Made by a program: the position numbers and the translations under genes. A DNA stretch of 64,000 nt from Asterochloris sp. CNOR1 (taxonomy: Eukaryota; Chlorophyta; Trebouxiophyceae; Trebouxiales; Trebouxiaceae). Of this stretch, positions 46,890 to 58,128 are shown piece by piece. The stretch spans positions 124,001 to 188,000 of the forward strand of contig OZ017756.1 in NCBI GenBank assembly GCA_963969365.1, read 5' to 3'. How positions within the stretch are numbered: position 1 is the first letter of the stretch; every line of letters begins with the position of its first letter. The notes under the pieces were generated by a model that made no database searches, was not told the origin of the DNA, and saw only the letters and a program-made list of their open reading frames with translations.

Positions 46890-48160
46890 ATGGAATACAA
46901 GCTACCTCGCAAGCCTCAGCTGGGTCCAGTGCTTGCAGACCTACAGCAGCAGGTAACCTGCGCCTCAAACTGGGTCAGGCAGGAGCAGTGTCTGACAGCA
47001 CCAAGGGTTTGGGCATACAGGACCAACAGCAGGCAGAGATCAAATAGCAAGGGAGTGAAGCTACCTGTAGGCAAGCCGGATGACAGGGAGCGTGCACATG
47101 CAGGTTGGACAGCTCACTTAAAGACGATGGGAATTGTCGTCCGAAGGCGTTAAGCTCTCTCTGCGCAGGTGGGCAGTCAGACACTCAAGTGCCTGATTCC
47201 ACACATGGGTTTTCAGACTCTGAAGGAGGTGGCTCTGCACAACAATAAGGATGATAGTTGGATCGTGGTGGCTGTGGAAGGCGTATGACAGTGCGAAACT
47301 CCTGCAGGAGCAACAGGGCTGGACTTGTGGGTGCAGGTGTGCCCTCTGTCTGCACTCTGCCTGCACAGCAAGAGCATGTTGTGTGAGCTGCCCGCCAGGC
47401 AATCTGCAGTCAATCTGCAGCTGCTGCCCTCTGCATGCTTCACCTCCGTGCTGCCAGTACATCAACTCAATGCCCTGATGTCGGCTCTGTCCTAAGATCT
47501 ACAATCTTCTCCCATGGCAGCAGCATGTCGTGCATAAATCAGCGGGCTGCACTGCTGCACTGGCATGTGCCCAGCTCTGTGCCAGCTGCAGAGTGGGAGT
47601 TCTGCCTCTGTGTGCATGCTGCTGCTCTGCTGCAACAGCAGCCGTCTCTGCTACATGCACTTGCAGTGCTGCTCTTCCTGGCTGCAGCATGCTGCGCAGC
47701 GCCTGTGCAGCTGGCAGGGTCTCATCTGCACAAGCTACACACTTGTGCACGGCAGACCGCACGAGGGATGATGAGCTCAGAGTCCACTCCTGTTTTGAGC
47801 ATTTCGCTGCAGTCAGTGCCCAACACCCTCAGAATGGCCAGCGGCGTGCTCACACTTCAGCCAGCACGGTCAGAGAGTGGTCAATCAGGGTGGCACAGCA
47901 AGCTGACTGCCGCATGAGCAGCACGCTGTTTGTCCCTCACCTGGCCACTATCTGTTGGGTGCTGCTCAACAAGTGTTCAACAACAATGCAGCACGCTTCT
48001 TGCCTTGATGCTTTCTGTTTCCCAAGTGAAGCTGCCCATTGGCAGCCCAGACCACTTTGACATCTTGCACATCTTTACTGTCACACAACCAAAGCAAGCC
48101 CTCTCAAGCACAGCTGTTGTCTACAGGTCTCTGCAGACAAAGTACCAGCTGTGATTGCTG
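46890..48160 (+). pseudogene. Relic cytochrome b5-like copy 1 with GST tail exon
   Basis: TLKEVALHNNKDDSWIVV at about 47216-47270 matches the first main exon of the intact b5-like gene, but the frame breaks before the VYDITKF motif. The second b5 exon is present on the opposite strand (about 47795-47870). CTACAGGTCTCTGCAGACAA at about 48121, followed by a CAGCTGTGA stop, is a copy of the final GST exon (YLRDTYQL). Confidence 0.65.
47765..47930 (-). repeat. Inverted internal segment of the b5-like repeat
   Basis: The reverse complement of about 47765-47930 reads GTGAGCACGCCGCTGGCCATTCTG, GAGGGTGTTGGGCACTGACTG and upstream GTGCTGCTCATGCGGCAGTCAGC. That matches 58680-58800 in the intact copy, whereas sequence on both sides matches it in direct orientation. 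A local inversion of about 160 bases explains this. Confidence 0.75.
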
Positions 48161-48311
48161 CCGAGCTTGAGGGCCAGTCATCATTGTGTGCCCCCAGACT
48201 GGCAACTTTGTTTGCAGCTCTTCGCTGGTCAGCCAATGTCCAGCTGAGTCATGGTGACCTTCTCAGATCTTCAATGAAGATTTGCTCATCAGCTGTCAAT
48301 CTTAACAATTT

Positions 48312-49165
48312 TTATTCTAGACCCAACAGTGCGCCAACCAGTGAGCTCTCAAACAACTTCAAGTTGTCATCGAGACGAATTCCAGCATATCCATCATCCG
48401 CTTCCCTGAGCAAAAGGTATTCCAGCAGGTTCATCAAGTCTGGCATGCGACAGTGACACCCTTGCCAACACAGATCAGACATGGCTTGAGTGAGGGACAT
48501 GGCTGTGATAGTCATGTCAAGTCCAGAGTAAACCTCCGCCTGAAACATCCAAGCACACCATGCTTCTGCTTTATCGGCATCTGCTTCACCAGGGCCGATG
48601 CGGTTGTCCAGTAACACGGCACCTCGGCCCAGCATCGCAGCTGCATAGCTCAACTGGACCTCACCTCTAGTATCAATTTGCTGTGCCTGCAGACCAGAAC
48701 ATCATTTCCATCAGCGGCTGTACTGTCCAGGCTACCAGAACACACCCCGGCCCAGTCAAACTCACCACAGCCATGGTGGCTCCCGGCGCAGCAGATAGCA
48801 TCCCTGTCAGCAGCTCAATGATGGCCCTGTCAAATTTAGTCTAGATCTTGAAGATCTTGTGTCCGCTTGCGGTACATATGGATGTATGTAGTCAGCACCC
48901 CTGCGGCCAGCTTCACAGAAGGCCCGCCCAGGATGCCCTGAGTAAGTATGGGCGCTGCAGCTGCGCCCACATGGAAGGACAGGCGCAGGCAGCAGCTGTA
49001 CTGTTCAAATAGTCTTGCGAGACTCGCAGCCTCTTGGCTTTCTCGGCCAGGTTGCATGGCCTGCACCAGGTTGACCCAACACTGTGCGTAGCCCTTTGTG
49101 ATGCTGTCGGGGGCTGCGAGAGCAAGGATGTCACATATAATCCCGCGCTGCATGCTGCTTGGCAA
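48312..49165 (-). pseudogene. Two-exon unknown family, copy A (frame-shifted)
   Basis: Exon 1 is 49165-48766 (MPSSMQRGIICDILALAAPD, then LSFHVGAAAAPILTQGILGG); exon 2 is 48686-48312 (EVQLSYAAAMLGRGAVLLDN to ESSLVGALLGLE). Exon 1 hits a stop in its frame (48836), and the conserved LLTGMLSAAPGATMAV resumes one frame over, so the copy looks broken. The intron is GTGAGT/CTGCAG. No domain recognised. Copies B, C and D share the layout. Confidence 0.65.
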
Positions 49166-49456
49166 GCCTCAGCTGCAGGTGGTGTCCTGCGCCTCAATCT
49201 GGGTCAGGCATGAGCACTGCCTGACCGCCAAAGAGTCTGGACGCATAGATCAAACAGCAGGCAAAGATCAGGACGAGAGTCATTCAAAACCACCTCTAGG
49301 CATGCAGGCTGAGACCGCAGCATGCACATGCGCACTGGACATTTTACCTGATTGAGCACCGATCAGATGGTGAGCTTAACAAAGAAGAGCGGTCAAATAC
49401 TCGTATGCCTGATTCTGCACATGACTTTCAATGCTATTTTCTACTGCTGCACTTCA

Positions 49457-50780
49457 ATGAAGGCTCAAGGCAGATCCCTGGTGGGGGTGATGCCTGTCTC
49501 TGACAGCTTTGTTGAGCTGTCCCTGGCTGAAGGGCTTCTGCAGGTGATTGACCTTTGTCTTGCAGACTCTGGAGGAGGTGGCTCAGCTCAACAACAAAAG
49601 TGATGTATTGATTGTTGTGGGCGGGGAGGTGTCAGACATCATACAATTTTGTAAAGGAGCACCAAGGTAGACTCGCAGGTGCAGGTGCGCCCCTGGATCT
49701 GCCATATGCTCCCGTGGCAGTGACATGTGCGTGCTGCCACCAGGTGCTCAGCATCTGCAGCTGCTGCTTTCTGCATGCTGCACTGCTGAAGTAGCAGCAC
49801 ACCTACCAGATGCTTCGAGCGCCAGCTCAGTCCCGTGACTGGCAGTCTGCCTCAATTACAGTGACATGTCAGGCATCGAGCCTGCCGGCTGCGCTGCTGC
49901 TCTGGCAACCTGTGGTGGTCAGCTCTTGTTCCTGGCATAGTCTCTAGCCTGCTGCTGCTCTGGGTGCATGCTGCTCTGCGGTACTAGCATCAGATGCTTG
50001 CGCTTGTGTTCAGCCCGGCTCTGTGCTCGCTGCAGAGTTGGAGGCGTGTCTTTTTGCGCATGCTGCTCTGCAGTGGCTGCAGCTATCTCTGCCTTGTGCA
50101 CTTCATGTGCTGTCCTTCCTGGCTGCAGCGGCGCCTGTGCTGCTCATGCGGCAATCAGCTTGCTGTGCCACTGTGCTTGACCACTCTCTGACTGTGCTGA
50201 CTGCAGTGTGAGCACGCTGCTGACCATCCTGCGGGTGTGGGGCACCGACTGCAGTGAAGCGTTCAACCAGGTGGTCAGCCCAGGCACATCAAGCAGCCCG
50301 CCAGGCACAAGTATTAGCTGGGCCGATCAGACCGTGCCAGCTTCACCCTGATACAGTGGAGGTTTTTCCTGTTGTGCAACATGCCACTAATATTGTGAGT
50401 GCTGCTCGGTCTCGCGTATTAGCAAAAGGCAACACGCGTCTTGCCTCCAGATTTGTAGGAGTCTTGGCAAGCTGCCAAACCGGCAGCAGCAAGGCAGCAG
50501 GAGTGAATGCATCTGTTGCTGATCTTGCCTTTCATCTGGCAGCTTAACACAGAGCGCTGAGCAGTGTTTGCTGTGCATGCCATGTTTCGTGTCCCTTGAC
50601 CTGACAGTCTCGCCTCATGTGCTGCCTGACAGCTTGTCTTTCTTGTCTGCAGGTGCACGAGGCCCGCATCAGGGCAAAGCTCAAACCATACTGCGTTGGG
50701 GACCTGCAGCCTGCAGCCACAGCCTCCACGAACACACCAGCGAAACTCATTCAGTCAGTGAGCCTCCAACAACACAGCTG
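49457..50780 (+). pseudogene. Cytochrome b5-like copy 2, frame-shifted
   Basis: All four exons are recognisable: 49457-49480 (MKAQGRSL), about 49566-49680 (TLEEVAQLNNKSD), 50197-50263 (VSTLLTILRVWGTDCSEAFN) and about 50653-50780 (VHEARIRAKLKPYCVGDLQP). One indel near 49640 shifts the VYDITKFVQEH region (reads ...SDIIQFCKGAPR, stop). Its start is 292 bases from the divergent start of family copy A. Confidence 0.7.
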
Positions 50781-51119
50781 ACCAGCAACAAAAGCATGTC
50801 TGCCGTGTGTGTGCGTGGGGCTGGTGCACTATGCAAAACTTCCTTTAGCATCTCGACTCAGGTTTGTGTGTGGCAACCTGCGGCATGTGTTGCTTGATGC
50901 AATGGTGCACATGCAGGCATGGTAACTCAATGATTTGTGACATCTTAGGGAGCTTTGGAGGGCAGACTTCCTGGGCAGCCTAGACTCCTCCAGCATCTAT
51001 AACCAGGCAGGTGGCAGCTCATGGATTGTACTGCAGGATATACCAGCACAGCTTCCTGGCACAGCCATGCATGGTGAAATTGTCGTCATCTCCTCAATGC
51101 ACACACATTGCTCCTCTTT

Positions 51120-51260
51120 AGGCAGGGCTGGCCAAGCTGTGAGCGCCTGCCTTGTTTGCAGCCTCCGCAAGCATCAAGCAGCATGCCTCTTGCAGGCTTC
51201 AACACAGACTATTCAGTCGTAAAGCCGCTGGTCAAGGCCTGATGTCGTATCTGAGACGCT
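51120..51260 (+). repeat. Copy of the strumpellin 5' leader
   Basis: GGCAGGGCTGGCCAAGCT at about 51121, followed by AGCAGCATGCC(T)CTTGCAGGCTTC, matches 59765-59850 around the strumpellin start. The duplicated unit of the array therefore extends to the 5' end of the next gene. Confidence 0.7.
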
Positions 51261-51479
51261 GCAGCAGGCTTGCTCCCCACTGCTGAAGGTAAATTCAAAC
51301 CTGTGGCCGGCTTGCGATGTGAAAACAGTCAAGCACCCATGTGCTGCGTGTTGTGTGTGCGCTGGCAAATATCAGAAGCGGTGCACTGCCATGCGCCTTA
51401 CATCAAGCGGGTGCCTGGCCTGCTTCTTATGGCCCAGCTGCTGCTGCCTGTGGCTAAATCTGGGCTCACAGGTGAGATC

Positions 51480-51960
51480 AGCAGTTCCTACATGCAGGCT
51501 GGCCCCTTCTGCAAGGTGTGAGAGAGGTGATGCGCAAGCTGGAGCTGCCCTTTGTGCAGCAGCATCAAGGGGCAGCCTGCGCCGCCCGCCAATCGGCAAG
51601 GGGCACCCCACGCCGCCAAAAGTTGTTGGACCAGGAAGGAGTGCTTCAGGTGGGCTTCTCAGCGCCAGTCTTTGTTTCTTGAGGGCGGGCTCAGATGTGT
51701 ACACAGCTGTACGGCGCCAGCATGTTTGAGAGTGGCAGTTCCCTGCAGAAGTTCCCAGCTTGTTCTGCCAACCGAACACTGTGCACACCGTCAGTCAATC
51801 AGGTTGCTGCTTTCATGTGATTCTTGGCAACCCAGGCCACCTCTTATATGCTTTTGGGGGTCTGCTCACAACTGTGACCCTCAAGTGTGTGAGCAGGCCA
51901 CCAAAAGCTCAACTGTTGTCAGTGGTCATCTGTGGGACACTTACTGGCTAAAACTGCTAT
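51480..51960 (+). pseudogene. GST-like 3' fragment, relic copy
   Basis: AGPFCKV and KLELPFVQQ at about 51500-51560, RRQKLLDQEG near 51615, then GGCGCCAGCATGTTTGAGAG at 51713, parallel the last exons of the GST-like gene (45695-45996). Indels disrupt the frame within SPFCKVVREV and the RGSPRRQ stretch is duplicated. Confidence 0.75.
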
Positions 51961-52110
51961 TAAGCTTGCTGGTCAGTGATCATGGTGTGCCCTCAGCAAT
52001 GCAACCCTTCTCAGCTGCGCGCCAGCACTGGCGTGGACTGCTCCATTGACGTCAGACATTGTGCAGCTGTGTCAACACAACTTCCTGAAACCTACAGCAG
52101 ACTTTGTTGC

Positions 52111-52941
52111 TTATTTGTCCTTCTTCACTATCTTGATGTCCATGCCTAAGAGTGCGCCAACCAGTAAACTCTCAAAAATGTTTTTGTCATTGAAGTTCAA
52201 TAAGTGATCATTGGCCGCATCCTCTTGCAAGAATAAAAAGCAAGCCAGTGAATTTGTGACACCTGACATGCTGTCAGGATGATCAAACATGGCTCTAGTG
52301 AGAGACATGGCTATTACTGTCACGCCAAAACTACATCTGTACCAGTTGTGTGTCATATAAATCCAATCAAACCATGTATCTGCTTCCGTGCGGGCACCAG
52401 TGCGGAGGTCCAACATGACGGCACCCCACCCCAGCATCTCAGCTTCCTGGCTCAGCCACACCTCTTCCCTCGTGTCATCGTGCTGTGCCTGCAGACCAGT
52501 GAGTCACTTTCAACTGCAGCTGTGCTGTCCAGGCGACCGCAATTTGCAGGCACATTCCAGACTCGCCACAGCCATGGTGGCTCCTGGTGCAGCAGATAAC
52601 ATCCCTGTCAGCAGCGCCACAACCAGTTGGTAGTTGCCTATCATGTCAGAAATGGCATTGTAGGTCATCAAGACTCTTCCGGCCAGCTTGGCTGAAGGCA
52701 CGCCCAGGATGCCCGGACTGAGTATGGGCGCTGCAGCAGCGCCCACGAGGAAGGACAGGCGTTGGGAGCTGCTGTGCTGCTCTATCAGTTGTGCCAGGGT
52801 CTCAGCCTCTTGGCTTTCTCGGCCAGGTTGCATGGCCTGCACCAGGTCGATCCAGCACTGTGCGTAGCCTTTCAACATGCTGTCAGGAGCTGCCAGGGCG
52901 AGGATGTCGCATATGATCTCGCGCTGCATGCTGCCTGGCAA
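52111..52941 (-). CDS. Two-exon protein of unknown family, copy B (intact), 250 aa
   Basis: Exon 1 is 52941-52567 and exon 2 is 52488-52111 (753 nt including stop). The intron is short, with a probable GC donor (GCTGTG|GCGAGT) where copies A and D have GTGAGT. Conserved blocks across the family: M-REI(I/V)CDILA(L/F)AAPDS, GYAQCW(I/V)DLVQAMQPG, LSF-VGAAAAPILS-GI(L)GVPS-KLA-RVL, LLTGMLSAAPGA, then EMLGWGAVMLD, ADTWFDWIY, AMSLTRAM and FESLLVGALLG. The Ala-rich VGAAAAPIL segment is mildly hydrophobic, but there is no clear membrane span or signal peptide. The N-terminal block is faintly F-box-like, which I would not rely on. Function unknown. It is divergent from a relic b5-like copy. Confidence 0.7.
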
Positions 52942-52944
52942 GCC

Positions 52945-53470
52945 TCAGCTGCCCACTGCTTGGGCAGGCCTGCAGCAGCAGGTGTCCTGCGCCTCAGCCT
53001 GGATCAGGCAAGAGCAACGTCTGAAAGCTCTTGCGTCTGGACACACAAGACAAATAGAGGCAAGATCAGGGCGATGGGGGCGTCGACAATCTTTTGGCAT
53101 GCAGGCTGAGAGGAAACCTCAACATGCAGACTGGACATCCTACCTGAAGAGCAATGCTTCAGACTGTGCAGAAGGGCAGCAGAATACTCGAGTGCCCGCT
53201 TTCTGAACATGGGTTTCAGTCCTAAGGACAATGTTGTCTTTCTGCTGCATTTGCCATGTCTGTTTCTGATATTTCTGTTGAGCAGTCCCTGGCTAATGGG
53301 CTTCATGCAAGTAGACCATATGTGGGTTGCAGACTCTGGATGAGGTGACTCAGCTTAACAACAAGATGACGGCTGGATCATGGTGGCACCTGGGAAGGTT
53401 TATGACATCACAAAGTCGGGGCAGGAGCACCAGGGCCGAACTTGTGGGTGCAGGTGCACCCCTGGATCTG
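52945..53470 (+). pseudogene. Cytochrome b5-like copy 3, truncated relic
   Basis: The leader resembles the other copies (GGCAAGCCTCAGCTG, then GTGTCCTGCGCCTCAG). The main exon at about 53335 (TLDEVTQLNNK) loses its frame at a deletion in the DDGWIVV segment. The second and third b5 exons were not found before the following GST relic. Confidence 0.65.
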
Positions 53471-53884
53471 CAACCTGTCCCCACGGCAAGAGCATGTTGT
53501 GTGTGCTGCCACCAGGCGCTCCGGCATCCATCTGCAGCTGCTGCCCTCTGCATGCTGGATTGCTGCGCTGGCGTCACATGTACCGTGGTACATCTGGCCA
53601 GATGCTCTAACACCAGAGACTTTAAAGGGGTCAGAGATGAGAACCACTCAATGCCAGAGCAGCAGTGCAGGCCGCTGGCTTGATTTGTGACATGCTGCTG
53701 AGATGGGAGCGGCTTGCTGTGCAACCATGGTCCTGCGCCCATGTGCTGCATGTTGTCTGTCTGCTGGCCAATGTCGGAAGCGCTGCAACTTGCTGTGCCT
53801 TGTGCCAAGCAGATGTCTGGCCTGTGCCTCACAGCTAAGCTGCTGCTGCCTGTGGCTGGCATGGGCTCACAAATGAGACCACCA

Positions 53885-54375
53885 TCTTGTACATTCAGGC
53901 CAGCCCCTTGTTCAAGGTGGTAAAGGCTGGCCTTTGTGCAGCAAGTAGTCTCAAAGGGCAGCCCACACTGCCAACTGTTGGACCAGAGAGGCAATTTCCA
54001 GGTGGACTTTGCGGTGCTAGCCCTTTCTGTTCAATTGCCAGCTCAGAGGTGTCCAGCAGCTGCATGGTCCTGCACTCATGATTCCTGCTGATGTGCTGGT
54101 GCCTGTTAGGGGGAACCCAATACAGGCGTCAGCATGTTCGACAATGCTGATCTCAGGCAGTGAGGTCAAGTTTGGTGAGCTTGCTGCACAATGTGCACAC
54201 CAACACTCATGCAAATTGCTGCTTTGCTCTACACTATTGCTGCACATTGGTGGCCCTGGCCAACTTGAACTTTTTCAGATGTCCACACAACCAAAGCAGG
54301 CACCCATGTGGATGTGCACAAGCATAGCTTTTGTCTACAGGTATCTGCAAATGCAAGCCACCTACCAGCTATGAT
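53885..54375 (+). pseudogene. GST-like 3' fragment, relic copy
   Basis: ASPLFKVVKAGL near 53900, the CCAGAGAGGCAATTTCCAGGTGG exon end near 53980, GGCGTCAGCATGTTCGACAATGC near 54126 and the terminal exon CTACAGGTATCTGCAAATGC...CTACCAGCTATGA (about 54338-54375) follow the parent's exon order. The frame is lost in the first exon. Confidence 0.7.
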
Positions 54376-54519
54376 TGTTGTGAAGCTCGCATGACAGTAC
54401 CGGTCTCAATGTTTGTCCCCAGAGTGGCACTTTTGGACCCAGCTCTGCGCAAGTCAGACAGGATTCAAGGGAGTCATGGTGACATGTTCAAACCTTGAGC
54501 GACCTGCTGTTTAACTGTC

Positions 54520-55326
54520 AATCTTCACAACTTTCATGTCTGAACCCAACAGCGCACCAACCAGCAAGCTCTCAAACACTTTCAAATTGTCAAAATCATT
54601 CTCATCATCCTCTTCTCTGAGTTAAAAAGTACTCCAGCAGGTCCATCATGTCCGGCATGCCATCATACTCTCCCAACCAAGAGTATTTAGCCATAGCCAG
54701 ACTGAGAGCCATGGCTGTCACTGTCATGTCAAGCTCAGCCCGAATGTGTGTGTGTTCAAGCCAATTAAACCATGAAAATGCATTATCACCGCCACCAGAA
54801 TGGTTGTCCAGCATGACGACACCCAACCCCAGCATCTCAGCGTCCTTGCTCAATTGGACCTCTTCTCTAATATCATCCTGCTGCGCCTGCAGACCAGTAG
54901 ATCATTATCATCAGCAGCTGTACTGTCCAGGCTACCACACAACCTAGGCCCAGTCAGAGCCACCACAGCCGTGAAGGCTCCTGGCGCAGCAGATAACATC
55001 CCCGTCAGCAGCGAAGTGATGCCCTCATACTTGTGGCGTTTAAATTCTGTCCGCATGTGTGTACACAGCACCCTTCCGGCCAGCTCCTTGGAAGGCATGC
55101 CCAGAACACCCTGACTGAGTATGGGTGCTGCAGCTGCGCCCACATGGAAAGACAGGTGCGGGCAGCAGCTGTGCTGTTTGATCAGGCGTGCGAGACTGGC
55201 AGCCTCTTGGGTTTTTTGGCCAGGTTGCATGGCCTGCACCAGGTCGATCCAGCACTGTGCATAGCCTTTCAACATGCTGTCAGGGGCTGCAAAAGCGAGG
55301 ATGTCGCATACAATCTCGCGCTGCAT
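54520..55326 (-). pseudogene. Two-exon unknown family, copy C (frame-shifted in exon 2)
   Basis: Exon 1 is 55326-54964 (MQREIVCDILAFAAPDS to SAAPGAFTAV), fully open. Exon 2 starts at 54886 (QQDDIREEVQLSKDAEMLG). An extra A at about 54617 turns LEYFLLREEDD into LEYFLTQRRG and a stop (54605). Beyond it the other frame retains KVFESLLVGALLG. Open frame also extends upstream of Met 55326, but alignment with the other copies favours that start. Confidence 0.65.
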
Positions 55327-55329
55327 GCT

Positions 55330-56470
55330 GCCCCAGCTGCATTCAGTGCTTGGGCAAGCCTGCAGCAACAGCTGAATGTCAGTAGTGACATTCAGCGCCT
55401 TAGCCTGCGAAGGACAACGTCTGACAGCCCAATCAGGACATACAGGAATTGGAGGCAAATTCAGGCTACAGTCATGCAAGCTGCCTCTAGGCATGCAGGC
55501 TGACAGGAAGCATGCACGTGTGGGCTGGACATCGCACCTGAAGGTTCGGGCACGATCTGGATTGCGACCTGAACAGAAGGACAGTCGAATACTCGAGTGC
55601 CTGGCCTGGTTTCAGCATTGAGAGAAGAAAATGAGACAAGAAGACAGTCTGCTGCTCTTTGTGGGAATCGTGCCTGCATCTACTAATTCTGTTGAGCCTA
55701 GCTAAACGGCTGAAGCAAGTTTACCACATGGGTGTTGCGGCCTCTGGAGGAGGTGGCTCAGCACAACATTGTGGTGGCATGGGAAGGCATATGACACACA
55801 AATCTTGTGCAGGAGCACCAGGGCGGATCTTGTGGGTGCAGGTGTGCAGGTGTGCAGGCGTGCCCCTGGATCAGCCCTCTGCCCATAAGCCAACAGCATG
55901 TGTGTGCTGCCACCAGTGGCACTCTGCCATCAATCTGCAGCCCTCTGCATGCTGCACTTCTGCGTTGCCAGCACACCTACCAGATGCCCTGATGTCGCCT
56001 CTGTCCTAAGATTTACAGTCTGCTCCCATGCAGCAGCATGTCAAGAATGAAACCAGCAGGCTGCACTGGTGCTCCGGCAATAAGTGGTAGTGGTCCTCAG
56101 CTCTGTACTGTCACAGTCTCTAGCCTGCAGCTGCTCTGATTGCATGCTGCTAGCAGCCGCTTGTGGTCAGGCCAGCTCTGTGCTTGCCGCAGCGGGGGAG
56201 TCCTGCCTCTCTGTACATGCTGCTCTGCTGCAGCAGCAGCTATCTCTGCCAAGTGCACTTCAGATGCTGTCCTTCCTGGCTGCAGCAGCGCCTGTGCTGC
56301 TCATGCAGCAATCGGCGTGCTGTACTGGAGTGCATGACCCCTTCCTGACCATGCTGGCTGCAGTGTGAGCAAGCTGCTGGGCCATGTTGAGGATGTTGGG
56401 CACTGACTGCAGAGCAAAGAGTTAACAAGGTGAGGCAGCCTGAGCATGTCATACCTAAAGCAGCCTGCCA
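55330..56470 (+). pseudogene. Cytochrome b5-like copy 4, relic
   Basis: CCTCTGGAGGAGGTGGCTCAGCAC at about 55740 is the main b5 exon with an internal deletion. GTGTGAGCAAGCTGCTGGGCC at about 56363 is the second exon, with its own indels (GTTGAGGATGTTGGGCACTGACTG). No third exon was identified. Confidence 0.65.
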
Positions 56471-56739
56471 GGCATGAGTTGTTATGGCTGCTCCGATCAG
56501 ATGCTGCCAGCGCCACACTGATTGGAGCTGCATTCTGTCGCTCACCTGGCTACTAATGCTGGGTGCTGCTCAGCCTTGTGTCCAAGAAGGGTGCAGCACA
56601 TCCATTGCCTCTGAATCAGTCAATGTCTTTGCATGCTGTTAAAGGGGCAGCAGGAAGGCAGCAGGAGCGTAATGTATCTGTTGCTTTCCTTGCCTTATTC
56701 CTGGCAGCCCAACAGGGAGCGCTGAGCAGCGCCGCTGTG

Positions 56740-57005
56740 CATGCCATGTTTCCTGTCCCCAACAAAGGCGCTGGGATGTTTGCCAGTGCTGAATACAGCC
56801 AGTGAGTACCAGCTTGCTTTGCCAAGCGCACATTGTGCGCACCCTGATCCAGGCAGGTCGCTGCCTTTTTGTAGCTGCTTGCTGCTCGTGGGCAGGCCAG
56901 CGCTGGCTAGCCCTCCTCTCAGGTTTTTACGCATTGGGAACCCCACCAGAAAGGCACCCAACAACACAGCTGTTGTCTACAGATATCTGCAAGACACCTA
57001 ACTGC
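56740..57005 (+). pseudogene. GST-like 3' fragment, relic copy
   Basis: CCCAACAAAGGCGCTGGGATGTTTGC (about 56758; PNKGAGMF versus PNTGASMF of the parent) ends with a conserved CAGTGAGTACC donor. CTACAGATATCTGCAAGACACC at about 56980 is the last exon, lacking the parent's stop context. Confidence 0.7.
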
Positions 57006-57075
57006 TGTCAAATTTGCCGGTCAGTGATCATTGTGTGGCCTCAGCGATGCATCCCTGCCCAGGTCCAGGCCGGAA

Positions 57076-57818
57076 CTAGTGTGGACTCGACAGACGTTGT
57101 CCAGCTGCGTCATGGCAACATTCTCTCAGATATTCATACATTAGCTCTGGCATATTGTCTAGATGTTCACTCCGGTAAGAGCTTTGAGACATGGCTCGAA
57201 TGAGAGACATGGCTACTTCTGTCATGTCAAGTTCAGTTTGCATCTCGGTGTCGTAAATCCAGTCGAACCATGCATCTGCTGCAGCAGCAGTTCCATTGTG
57301 GTCGTCTAACATAAGGGCACCCCACCCCAGCATCTTGGCTTCCTGGCTCAGCCCCACCTCTTCTCTAGTATCATCCTGCTGCGCCTGCAGAAAAATAGTT
57401 TGACTTTCATCAGCGGCTGTGTTGTCCCCGCCTACCACAACATTCAGGCCCTCTCCAGACTCACCACAGCCATAGTAGCTCCTGGTGCAGCAGATAACAT
57501 CCCTGACAGCAGCGGCGTTACCAATCTGAAGTCGGCCTCTGCGCATGTATTCAGCACCCTTCGGGCCAGCTTCACGGAAGGCACGCCAGGGATGCCCCGA
57601 CTGAGTATGGGCGCTGCAGCTGCGCCCACGAGGAAGGACAGGCGTGTGGAGTTGCTGTTCTGATCTATCAATTGTCTGAGGGCCGCAGCCTCATCGCGGT
57701 CAGGTGGCCTGGCCCGCATCAGGTCGACCCAGCACTGTGCGTAGCCTTTTAAGATACTGACAGAGGCTGCGAAAGCGAGGATGTTGCATACATGCCCGCG
57801 GTCCATGCTGCACGCCAA
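57076..57818 (-). CDS. Two-exon protein of unknown family, copy D (open, shorter C-terminus), 220 aa
   Basis: Exon 1 is 57818-57465 (MACSMDRGHVCNILAFAASV, then LSFLVGAAAAPILSRGIPGV) and exon 2 is 57384-57076 (QQDDTREEVGLSQEAKMLGW to CCHDAAGQRLSSPH). Splice sites are canonical (GTGAGT/CTGCAG) and the frame is open throughout. The last ~25 residues of copy B (FESLLVGALLG...) are missing because the frame ends early. It is divergent from the intact b5-like gene, with 310 bases between the starts. Confidence 0.65.
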
Positions 57819-58128
57819 GCCTCAGCTGCCTCCAGTGCTTGGCAAGCCTGCAGCAGCAGGTGCCCTGCGCTTTAGCCTGGATCCGGCAGGAGCCCTGTCT
57901 TACAGCCCAAGGGCGTGGGCGCACGGCACAAAGATCAGGGCGGGAGTCATTCTAAGCTACACCTAGGCATGTAGGCTGGCAGGAAGCATGCAATTGCCGG
58001 CTGTATATCTCACCTAATCCAGACCCGATCACACTTCCAGACGGTGAGACTCGACAGAAGGGCAGTCGAATAATCGAGTGCCTGGTTCTGCACATGGGAT
58101 TGCAGCAGTGCCTTCTGCCACATTCAGA
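57819..58128. promoter_or_regulatory. Divergent promoter between family copy D and the b5-like gene
   Basis: These 310 bases are repeated with moderate identity upstream of the other b5-like copies (about 49166-49456, 52942 onward and 55327 onward), sharing GCAAGCCTCAGCTG, a CCTGCGC(C/T)T(C/T)A block and GGCATG(C/T)AGGCTG. No core motif was identified. Confidence 0.5.

Noticed and set aside
49000-53000. F-box assignment for the unknown family
   Set aside because: Only a loose resemblance of the N-terminal block; key hydrophobic spacing of an F-box could not be confirmed by eye.
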